A DNA stretch of 64,000 nucleotides, taken from NCBI RefSeq assembly GCF_001718695.1, contig NZ_CP013421.1, positions 620,001-684,000 on the forward strand, given 5' to 3'. The DNA comes from Burkholderia ubonensis. GTDB lineage: Bacteria > Pseudomonadota > Gammaproteobacteria > Burkholderiales > Burkholderiaceae. Position numbers and translations under genes: made by a program. Under the pieces are notes generated by a model that was not told where the DNA came from, ran no database searches, and was given only the letters and a program-made list of their open reading frames with translations. Positions 1 to 7,483 of the stretch are shown in pieces (position 1 is the first letter of the stretch; each line of letters begins with the position of its first letter).

Positions 1-642
1 TGCTTTCCATTCTCGGTCTCGCAACAGCAGGGGGCTTCCACGTTCACAGCACTCCAGTTGGCGGATAATCTGCTGATTGCAGAGCCCGAAATCCACACTA
101 TCTTGATCGTCGCTGCAGAAAAGTGGTGCCCACCATTCTCACGATGGACGGATCAGGGAATCGTGCAGGGCGACGCAGCCGGTGCCATCTTGGTGGAGCG
201 CGCCGGACCCGCATCTTACGGACTGCTTGTGATCGACGCATGCGCCAGCCGCCTCGACAGGTTCCGAACACACACCCCGCTGTCAAGCCAAGATATCCCG
301 ACAGATTGGGTTCCGGCGCTGCGATTGACGATCGACGCGATGCTGCTCCGACACGCGCTTCAACCGAACGACCTCGGTACCGTCGTGGGAGCGGGAATCG
401 ATCCGCAACTTGAAGAAGCTGTTTGCCGACATCTCAGTCGCCGTGTCGTTGAATTTCCCGAGCGCTGCCGCGCCCATCTAGGCGCAGCCGAACCTATCGT
501 GCAGCTCGCCGATGCCCTGGAATCTCACGACCTGCCAGTGCGCGAACGAATCCTGACGTGGGGCATCGGCCTGGGCGGTTTCGTTGGTTGCACACTGTTC
601 GAATCGTATGGCAGGCCGCTCTTATATCGCAATCCTCCATGA
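1..642 (+). CDS. Ketoacyl-synthase III-like protein lacking the catalytic Cys/His, 5' end outside the window
   Basis: The reading frame is open from the first base, so the N-terminus lies upstream. The visible part is the C-terminal two thirds of a FabH/PqsB-type thiolase-fold protein: the nucleophile-elbow region reads SVSQQQGASTF, followed by a GDAAGAILVE segment typical of KAS III enzymes. Where active KAS III proteins carry Cys (and the next gene has QQHCAS), this one has Gly. The later His region is also absent (VVGAGID instead of a His-containing loop). It overlaps the next gene by an ATGA, so the two are translationally coupled. By analogy with PqsB/PqsC, where PqsB is the catalytically dead partner, I infer the non-catalytic half of a heterodimer. 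The substrate is unknown. Confidence 0.7.
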   Translation, partial: CFPFSVSQQQGASTFTALQLADNLLIAEPEIHTILIVAAEKWCPPFSRWTDQGIVQGDAAGAILVERAGPASYGLLVIDACASRLDRFRTHTPLSSQDIPTDWVPALRLTIDAMLLRHALQPNDLGTVVGAGIDPQLEEAVCRHLSRRVVEFPERCRAHLGAAEPIVQLADALESHDLPVRERILTWGIGLGGFVGCTLFESYGRPLLYRNPP

Positions 643-1565
643 GCGCTTCTATCGGGATCGTCCATACCGCTTACTATCTGCCCGAGCCGGCCGAGGACGT
701 CCGCGGCTGGGCCCAACGAACCAAGCAGTCCGTCGAGACCGTCAAACGCCTCGAAAAAGCCGGGGTGCGACTGTTCTATAACGCTCGGGGACAGACTGCA
801 CTTTCGCTCGCCGCAAACGCCATCCAGTCCCTCGTTTGTGCGACCCGGCTTGGGCCGGACACGATCGACTTTCTCGTCTATGTTCATACGCTTCAGGGCA
901 GCGTCGCCCCTCCGCCACTATCCTTGCCACGTCTGCTATGCGAACACTTTGGCTTCGAGCGGGCAGAGGCATTCTCGTTTGCGCAACAGCATTGCGCCTC
1001 ATCACTGGGGGCGCTGCGGATCATTCGCGCGATGTTTGCGGCCCGTCCAGCGATCAATCGCGGCCTGCTGGTCGGGGCAGACGTCATGCCCCTTGCAAGC
1101 GAACGGTCAATAGCCGGGGCCGGATTGCTCAGCGACGGCGCGTGTGCCGTGCTGGTCGAACGCGACGCCTCGATCAATCGCTTGGTTTCGCTGGCGTTTC
1201 ACGCGAGCGGAGAAGGCTGGCGCGGCACACTGGAACAAGATGAATCGCGTTTCGCGGCGCAGTACTTCTTTGCGGCGCGTCGACTCGCGATGCAAGCGAG
1301 CGCCGAGGCGAATGTGCCCCTCGCCGAGATTCAGCGAATCTTGCCGTGCCATCTTGATCTACCCACCTGGCGCCGAACGGTCGCATCGCTCGGCCTTCCC
1401 GCACGACACCTGTTTGCTGATAACTTTGTCCGCATCGCGCATGTGACGGTCTGCGATCCATTCATCAATCTCGCCGACTGCGGTGACCTGGTTCCCGGTA
1501 AGCCTTTCCTGCTATGCGCCCGCGGAGTGGGAGGATTTTCTGCGGCGGCGCTCTTCGTTCGCTAA
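639..1565 (+). CDS. Ketoacyl-synthase III-like condensing enzyme (PqsC-like partner)
   Basis: A 308-residue FabH/PqsC-type enzyme. The expected nucleophile is Cys119 in AQQHCASSLGAL and the expected His is His238 in ILPCHLDLPTW. The usual FabH Asn of the GNTS motif is not seen; the equivalent stretch reads CDPFINLADCGD. A Cys-His dyad is the known arrangement in PqsC-type enzymes. The ATG chosen overlaps the stop of the upstream non-catalytic paralogue (ATGA), which argues for a coupled heterodimer. The luxR/luxI pair lies 267 bp downstream on the same strand, so quorum-controlled synthesis of a small acyl-derived metabolite is plausible. The product is not identifiable from two genes. Confidence 0.72.
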   Translation: MSASIGIVHTAYYLPEPAEDVRGWAQRTKQSVETVKRLEKAGVRLFYNARGQTALSLAANAIQSLVCATRLGPDTIDFLVYVHTLQGSVAPPPLSLPRLLCEHFGFERAEAFSFAQQHCASSLGALRIIRAMFAARPAINRGLLVGADVMPLASERSIAGAGLLSDGACAVLVERDASINRLVSLAFHASGEGWRGTLEQDESRFAAQYFFAARRLAMQASAEANVPLAEIQRILPCHLDLPTWRRTVASLGLPARHLFADNFVRIAHVTVCDPFINLADCGDLVPGKPFLLCARGVGGFSAAALFVR

Positions 1566-1832
1566 TAGGATGGTTGAATCGAGGCAATTTCACCGCTGGC
1601 GCAGGGACACGATCACTAAATACGCGGCAATCTCGCTCCCATTCCAGCAGTTACACTTAAAAACACAATCAAGTATTATATTATTACAATATAACAAGTG
1701 ACGTTCCGGTTCAAACTATTAGACTCCACGCTAGCTACGCCCGCAATGTTCGTCCGAGTCGCTGCCACATCGCTGGCGCCGTGCCCCAGCATTTCTCCTG
1801 AATACCACTAGGCACCAAGCGAGGCAAAAGTC

Positions 1833-2615
1833 ATGAGAACGCGATTTCGGGATCGAACGAGCAGACAAGTGCTCAAGCCATCACCATGGAATGCCACATT
1901 AGCGACTCGAATGGTGAAAATCCTGTCGCTCTTTACCGATGCAAAGGATATTTCTTCGCTTTCAGACTCACTTGGAGATGCGGTACTTCCATTGGGATTT
2001 CCATGTTACGCCGTCACGCGGATCGCCCTGACGTGCTACCGCTCAAGACCCAGCATCTCAATGGAGGCAATTTGTACGCATTATCCCAATAACTGGGTTC
2101 AGCACTACCTACAGCACAACTATGGCGCCGTCGATCCGGTACATCGAGCGGCTTTTACGTCATCCGGACCTTATCGCTGGGCAGATATTACCGATTTGAG
2201 CCAAAATGAGCGACATGTGCTTGCAGAAGCATGCGACGCCGGACTCAAAAATGGGCTTAGCATTCCAATTCGTGAGATTGGAGGCAGTATTTTGCTCATC
2301 AACCTGTCGGGTCCGTCATCCCGTATCAATACAGGGACGAAGCGGCAGCTCGCGAGCGTAATCAGCAATCTATTTCGTTTGGAGCTGGATCGACTCGCCC
2401 CTCCTCATCCGAATGAATTCATTCAGCTTTCCCCGCGTCAACGCCAATGTCTTTCATGGGTTGCGCAAGGGAAGACATCGTCGGATATCTGCATGATTCT
2501 CAAGATATCTCGCCATACGGTCGAATATCATATTACTGAAGCAATGAGGGTTCTGAACGTAAATAGCAGGATAGCGGCGGCTGTGATTGCCTCCAATTAC
2601 GGCCTACTTGATTAG
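1833..2615 (+). CDS. LuxR-family acyl-homoserine-lactone receptor/regulator
   Basis: A 260-residue transcription factor with an N-terminal autoinducer-binding domain (about residues 35-180) and a C-terminal GerE/LuxR helix-turn-helix. The binding domain shows the family pattern Trp...Tyr...Tyr...Asp (NNWVQHYLQHNY, then DPV), a later PYRW Trp and GLSIPI. The HTH reads LSPRQRQCLSWVAQGKTSS then ISRHTVEYHI. GAGG at 1821 precedes the ATG with 8-nt spacing. It lies directly upstream of a luxI gene in the same orientation. The 267-bp upstream region contains a strongly AT-rich stretch (about 1655-1700), likely promoter DNA. I did not find a convincing lux box. Confidence 0.9.
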   Translation: MRTRFRDRTSRQVLKPSPWNATLATRMVKILSLFTDAKDISSLSDSLGDAVLPLGFPCYAVTRIALTCYRSRPSISMEAICTHYPNNWVQHYLQHNYGAVDPVHRAAFTSSGPYRWADITDLSQNERHVLAEACDAGLKNGLSIPIREIGGSILLINLSGPSSRINTGTKRQLASVISNLFRLELDRLAPPHPNEFIQLSPRQRQCLSWVAQGKTSSDICMILKISRHTVEYHITEAMRVLNVNSRIAAAVIASNYGLLD

Positions 2616-2852
2616 CGCTCTTATTTTCAGTCGAAGCCATCCTTGTGCAAGCCAGCCACCGGCATGAGTTAATCATGTCTCGACACCTCTTGAATCCCAC
2701 ATACTGAATAATTTCGGACCACCCAGAGATCCTTAACCTCCCACCGACAATGCACCGCAAATATTCATTCCCGCCCCTCCCTACCTGACTAGTTCATTTT
2801 GTTGTTTCGACTTGATACGGTGGCGCCCATCAATAAACGATGGAGAACGCAA

Positions 2853-3503
2853 ATGCCACTCATTATCGCGAGTAGGTTGTGCGACTTGCCGCTCGAACTT
2901 CGTGATGAACTCGGTGCGTTCCGGTACGACGTGTTCGTGCGCCGCCTCGGCTGGTCCCTACCCGATGTTAAGGAAAATGAAACCATGGAATGGGATCACT
3001 TCGATGGCGAAAACACCATTCAGGTTGTTGAACGCACTTCCAACGGACCGGTATGTGGTTGCGCACGACTGATGCCAACTACCGCCCCATATCTGCTCCG
3101 AGAACTACTGCCTCGTTCGTCGGAACTCGATTTTCCCTCGTCACCGACCGTATGGGAGCTATCGCGGTTCGCCGGTTCGGGCATGCAACTGTTTCCCTAC
3201 GTTATGGCCGTCGCGGCGTTGCTCGGGGCGACCCGCATCATTGGCGTGGCCACCCAGGCAATCGCACGACTGTATCGCCGCTTTGGCCTCGATCTTCAGT
3301 ATGAGGGATCTCATCCGCAGACCGCTACCTCTCCGTTCGTGGCCTGTTCCATTGCTCTCACGGCCGTCGCGTTCGCCAACCTTGGAACTGACCTCGACAG
3401 TCTCCGATCATCAATCACGTGGTATCGGTCCCTCACTTCGAACGTTCCTGGCTCGCTGAGGAGCGTGCCACGCGCCCCCCATAGCACGGCAGAGATGCAA
3501 TAG
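2853..3503 (+). CDS. Acyl-homoserine-lactone synthase (LuxI family)
   Basis: A 216-residue LuxI-type enzyme that would make an N-acyl-homoserine lactone from S-adenosylmethionine and an acyl-ACP. With the chosen ATG (GGAGAA at 2842, 5 nt upstream) the invariant residues fall on the canonical family numbers: Arg24, Phe28, Trp34, Glu46, Asp48 and Asp51. The blocks CGCARLMPTT and VWELSRFA follow, also as expected. A longer in-frame start 18 codons upstream (TTG) is possible but breaks this numbering. Together with the luxR gene upstream it forms a complete LuxR/LuxI circuit, distinct in position from the usual isolated cepI/cepR layout. Acyl-chain specificity cannot be read from the sequence. 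Confidence 0.93.
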   Translation: MPLIIASRLCDLPLELRDELGAFRYDVFVRRLGWSLPDVKENETMEWDHFDGENTIQVVERTSNGPVCGCARLMPTTAPYLLRELLPRSSELDFPSSPTVWELSRFAGSGMQLFPYVMAVAALLGATRIIGVATQAIARLYRRFGLDLQYEGSHPQTATSPFVACSIALTAVAFANLGTDLDSLRSSITWYRSLTSNVPGSLRSVPRAPHSTAEMQ

Positions 3504-3569
3504 ATCCCGTACCGGTCGGGAGCCGTCGCGCTTCGCCCGACTTGGTGCGCAAGACGTCCAAGACCACCA

Positions 3570-4136
3570 TCAGGATGTGGGTCGCGGGCGGTGATGCCGG
3601 TTATCCGCGTCCTTTACCCAATCCGGCCGGATGGCGGACGCGTAGGCCTGACCGGTGCGCGAACCTTCGCCGCTTGCCTGTGCGCGCAGTCCGAGACGTT
3701 CGTCAATTGCATGGGCGACAGTCGAGGATTTTGGCAGGCGGCCGTCATCGCAGTCGCCCCAGAACACATGCATCGCATCAAATAACACTGACAGGATCGT
3801 GGTTAGGTACGGTAACCGAACGATCACACCACCTCCCCTTGACGCGCCATGAATCGGACCGTGGCGCTCGCTTAACACCTCGGCCGGCATATCAATACGT
3901 AGCGCGTCGAGTTCACGCTGCAATCGCTCTTCGACGCAATAGTGCGCGGTCGCCGAGTTCGCCAGGACCTTGCCAAGCTCTCGGAGCTTCTCGTCTTTCA
4001 GTTGCACGCATCTTGTGAGACGACGAATCTGTGTTTCGGCGTGCCGCAAGCGGATCTGCAACGCCTCGCAGTCGCAGGCTGGTACCAAGCCTGCGTCTGT
4101 ATCGCTTGATCGCCAAACATTATCGCGTTGCTCCAT
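3570..4136 (-). CDS. Hypothetical coiled-coil protein of mobile DNA
   Basis: A 188-residue protein of unknown function. Residues about 15-80 form a likely coiled coil (ALQIRLRHAETQIRRL, then LKDEKLRELGKVL). A C-terminal segment around FWGDCDDGRLPKSSTV and AHAIDERLGL resembles proteins often seen on Burkholderia islands and plasmids, from memory. The start at 4136 is preceded by GGAGG about 12 nt upstream; a longer frame to 4235 exists but has no visible ribosome site. The gene converges on luxI. It is flanked by AT-rich non-coding DNA, consistent with accessory DNA. Confidence 0.5.
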   Translation of the reverse strand: MEQRDNVWRSSDTDAGLVPACDCEALQIRLRHAETQIRRLTRCVQLKDEKLRELGKVLANSATAHYCVEERLQRELDALRIDMPAEVLSERHGPIHGASRGGGVIVRLPYLTTILSVLFDAMHVFWGDCDDGRLPKSSTVAHAIDERLGLRAQASGEGSRTGQAYASAIRPDWVKDADNRHHRPRPTS

Positions 4137-4838
4137 AGCAGGCCTCGCCTCCACCGTGGCGATATGTACTCCACACACCGCGAGAAATGGGACCGCTGAT
4201 GCACCGAACTGACCGGACCCATCGCGCCGGCGCAAATCGATGCGTCTTTTTCGTTCCTTCGCGCTGCAGTGTCAACTGTAAACATTGGGGGGACGCCAAC
4301 CAGCAAGCATCGCGTCTGCCAAATTTGAGCTATCTGGGCAGACGAAACGCCGAATTACAACATTGAGGCAGAGTAGGTCCATCAATGGCGCATATCCCGC
4401 ACATATGAACCCAGAAAATAACGCGGCCTGTCTGACGCTCCACGCTTTGTGCACGACCGGTTAATGCAAAATAGGTATCCTCATTGTGCCTTCAATGCAA
4501 TCCGATGAAGACAGCCCCCCACCCGCTCTGGCGAATTACAACGGTTGACCCCGCATCGACGCCGGGCCGGCGGCCGCCCAACGAGCCGTCGATGATCTTT
4601 GGCAATTTGCGTACCCAACGGAAATCACTCAATGGACGGCTTCGATTGCTCCACCAGGTCCGCGGACTCGGAAGCGAAAAATGATCGACTCTCGGTCCAA
4701 ACGATGAGAAAATCGTCCAATCGTTTCGACTGTGCAGCCGACAATAGCATGTCGCAGACTCGACGCAACGCGCCGAATTGAACTCCTCGAAGCAACCGTT
4801 TCAATACTACTGTTTCGTTTAACCACGTGGAGTGAAGA
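4137..4838. other. Non-coding stretch upstream of the H-NS-family gene
   Basis: About 700 bases, AT-richer than the rest of the window. Short frames on both strands have no start context or recognisable protein. I see no RNA gene. It probably includes the promoter of the H-NS-like gene downstream. Confidence 0.4.
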
Positions 4839-5132
4839 ATGGCCACCTATCAAGAATTGAAAGCCAAGGCTGAAGCACTGCTCGTGCAAGCAGAAAAAGC
4901 TCTGCAGGCCGAACTAGCGACCGTGCTTGACGAGGTTCGCGCGCGGGTTCAGGAGTACGGACTCATGCCAGACCAGATCTTCGGCCGTAAGCGCGTACGT
5001 ATCGCGAATGGCAGCCAACCCGCAACGCCGAAGTATCAGGATCCCAAAACGGGCAAGACGTGGAGCGGGCGTGGCCGTGAACCGTCATGGATCAAGGGCA
5101 AGAGACGCGATCGTTTCTTGATCGCCGAATGA
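4839..5132 (+). CDS. H-NS histone-family DNA-binding protein
   Basis: A 97-residue protein with the two-part layout of H-NS/BpH3-type nucleoid proteins: an N-terminal helical oligomerisation region (residues 1-45, EALLVQAEKALQAEL) and a C-terminal DNA-binding motif near residues 66-90 (YQDPKTGKTWSGRGREPSWI). A GGAGTG precedes the ATG closely. Single-gene H-NS paralogues of this size are common on acquired DNA in Burkholderia and often silence AT-rich regions. Its position inside the AT-rich island next to quorum-sensing genes fits a silencing role, but that is inferred. Confidence 0.85.
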   Translation: MATYQELKAKAEALLVQAEKALQAELATVLDEVRARVQEYGLMPDQIFGRKRVRIANGSQPATPKYQDPKTGKTWSGRGREPSWIKGKRRDRFLIAE

Positions 5133-5480
5133 TCGCAGCAGCGTCGCGATCGATCGCCCGACGGACACCCTACGAACCCGCAGCTCCATGCTTCAGGCCT
5201 AGTTGAATCTGTATCAAGCAGTGTCGGCCCAACTGATTCAGATCCCTCTTAGCGGACTGCGGTTGAATAATTCCCGCGGTCCTTTGGACTCCATGCTGTT
5301 CGTCTCCGTGGCGACTTTATTTCACACATAGCAGCGATACAGCAAGGTGTCGATAAATCCGGACCGTAGTGCATCACGATCAAACGACATACCGACGGCA
5401 CTGCCCCGCACTCGCGGTACCGGCCAAGTGCGAACCCGCCCGGGCCACCGCACCGTTTCCAGAACAGAAGCAGTGTCCAT
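5133..5480. other. Non-coding stretch between the H-NS-family gene and the integrase remnant
   Basis: No convincing frame, RNA gene or repeat is visible here. Confidence 0.35.
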
Positions 5481-6446
5481 TTAGGCAACAACTGTTTGCG
5501 GCATGATCGGCTCCATTGACGCTTCAGCGTGTGCCCACGTGAACAATAGGGCCGAGTCTTCCATCATGAGTCGCCGTCGTTTGAGTTGATCGCGACGCCG
5601 ATAAGCCGCTATCGTCTGAGAAGTAATGATGCACGCCAAGACTTCCTCTGCCCAAGCGTCCGGATAGTCGGCGCATTCGGCGACCCGTGAATACGAATGC
5701 GTGTCAATAGGGCCATCATTGCCATGTTCGACAGTGGGCGCCCTTCCGCGCAACCGGGGAAAAGAAACCCATATTTGACCGTGGGTCGCGCAGCATGCAT
5801 GACTTAGACGGCTCGCTCACAAAGCGGCACGCGAAGCGCGCCGATCGCTCTCCGTGCGATCGAGCGCCCGGGACGGAGTTCCAATTCACGGACGAACGTC
5901 GGCAGGTCTTCGAAGGCAGCGCAGGATGCTGTTTCGTCTGCGAGCGTTTCTTCGAGCGCGGCAACAACAGTTGGAGATGGTCGACGTACCGAGCAGGGTT
6001 GCCGCCGGTGCGCTTCCCCATCACGGCTTCCCCGCCGAGGATCGCCTTGATGCGACCGCGCACCCGGCGTGCTGTCTCTGCCTCTTGGTCCAGATCGGCT
6101 GGAGAATACGCACGATCATCGCGGTGTCCATGTCGCGCACGCACACATCGCCGATAACGGGATAGGCGCAGGTCCCCAGTGTATTGCCCGTATTGCCCCG
6201 TTGCCGGACATGCTTGCGGTTTCGCCATTCCGGTTCACGTGCGCGGATGGATGCCCCAGCCGCCTCACGGACGGTCACATTCGGCTCGACCGAGATATCA
6301 AGCTGTCGCCGACGCTGCGCTTCGCACCGGGCGAGGACCGGATTGATCTGGTTACCGACCATCGTGCGATATCCGATGGCCAGTTTCCGTGCTTTCCCAC
6401 GTGAGACTCGCGACAGCGTCCAAAACCCATTTCGCGCACGCGACCG
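5481..6446 (-). pseudogene. Decayed P4-type tyrosine integrase
   Basis: Fragments of one integrase can be followed through several minus-strand frames. In order: ARNGFWTLSRVSRGKARKLA and INPVLARCEAQ (end of the N-terminal DUF4102-type domain), VREAAGASIRAREPEWRNRK and YPVIGDVCVRDMDTAMIV (SAM-like region), then after a frameshift ARRVRGRIKAILGGE and GKRTGGNPARY, then FLFPGCAEGRPLSNMAM, and in a further frame EVLACIITSQTIAAYRR with RRRLMMEDSAL (C-terminal catalytic end). At least three frame changes separate these pieces and an in-frame TGA closes the N-terminal side near 6447. The catalytic Arg/His/Tyr order cannot be intact. This marks the right edge of the island. Confidence 0.8.
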
Positions 6447-6877
6447 TCAAGCTTGAAGCGAAATACCCATGAGCGCGCAGAGTCGATACAATTGTCGCTC
6501 CGTCGTATTGCCCTCCTTTCCTACCCACAAGGCCCAGCTCGCCCCCCATGTTTCATGGGGAGATTGTGGGGAGCCGTCGCAGAAGTCGTAAGCGCGCCCC
6601 GTAAGCGCGCCGTCAACCACAAAATTCTTTAAAATCATCGATCTATTGTGCACTTACGGAAGTCACCGGAATGTGCAGGAAGCCTTGATCGGCGGAAGGC
6701 ACCCGCAGCGTGATCTTCGTGTCGTCGTCGAGTACGGTGATTGAAATCGACGGCGGCATGCATATCCACCATTACTGACACGCCGATACCGCCTTAAGCA
6801 CGGTGCCGCTGCACGCACGACACCCTCGGGCCGCGACGGAATGCGGCTCAACAATCGAAACCACTCGGAGACAACCC
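6447..6877. other. Island junction region without a gene
   Basis: No supported gene. It contains a perfect 7-bp hairpin (CCCCATG-TTT-CATGGGG, 6544-6560) and an 11-bp direct repeat GTAAGCGCGCC at 6588 and 6601 (13-nt period). I looked for a tRNA or attachment-site duplicate and saw none. Confidence 0.35.
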
Positions 6878-7441
6878 GTGAACACCCAGGCAATCGCACG
6901 TCGGTAAACCGGTCAACGGACAAGATCGCGATGGCTAACGCTCAGTCTCGCCACGCTTGTGACATGCGTGCATTACCTCGACCGTGCGAACCTCGCGCTC
7001 GCCGGTACTGCGATTCACAAGGAACTGGGGCTGAGCACCGCGGAGATGGGCATCGTATTTTCGTTGTTCGGCTGAGCCTATACCGCGTAGCTGTCGCTCG
7101 CCGGCGCGCTACTCGACCGGGTCGGCCCGCGCATCGTGTAAGGGATCGCGGTCGCGGGCTGGTCGATCGCGTTCTTCGGTCAAGCAATGGCGTCTATCGC
7201 CACGAGCGCGCCGCTTTCCGACATCGCGCCAAACGGCATGGTGGATGTGCTGGGTGGCATGCTGTACTTCGTCGCGAACGTGGGCGTCACGCTCGCGACG
7301 ATCGTGGTCGGCTTCATCGTCAAGTCGACGGGCGGGTTCAATCTCGCGCTCGTCTACGTGGCGGCGGTCGCCGCGCTTGGCGTCGCGTCCTATCTGTTCG
7401 TGCTCGGCGAGGTTCGTCGCATCGACATCGCCGGCCGATAA
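6878..7441 (+). pseudogene. Broken MFS transporter (anion:cation symporter type)
   Basis: One frame from a GTG (with GGAG upstream) to a TAA spells the first and last parts of an MFS sugar-acid-type transporter but carries four internal stops: codon 10, two around the FG(stop)AYTA(stop) stretch, and one in DRVGPRIV(stop). Recognisable pieces are VTCVHYLDRANLALAG (TM1), GLSTAEMGIVFSLFG (TM2 start), LLDRVGPRIV and, at the end, SDIAPNGMVDVLGGMLYF with VGFIVKSTGGFNLALVY. Only 188 codons separate start and stop, against roughly 430 in the family, so the middle is deleted. It lies at the island edge, so insertion or deletion at the junction may have caused the damage. Confidence 0.8.
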
Positions 7442-7483
7442 CGCGACGGCCGCGCGATGTGCACGCACCGCGCGGCCTCACTG

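Noticed and set aside
2616..2852. A lux-box-like sequence upstream of luxI (ACCTGAC near 2783)
   Set aside because: Only one half-site resembles the consensus; the other half does not match, so it is no better than chance.
5249..5491. An 80-codon minus-strand frame between the H-NS-family gene and the integrase remnant
   Set aside because: No ribosome site, no recognisable protein, Cys-rich random-like composition.
6447..6660. tRNA or attachment site next to the integrase
   Set aside because: No cloverleaf or matching duplicate seen; the short direct repeat at 6588/6601 is only 11 bp.
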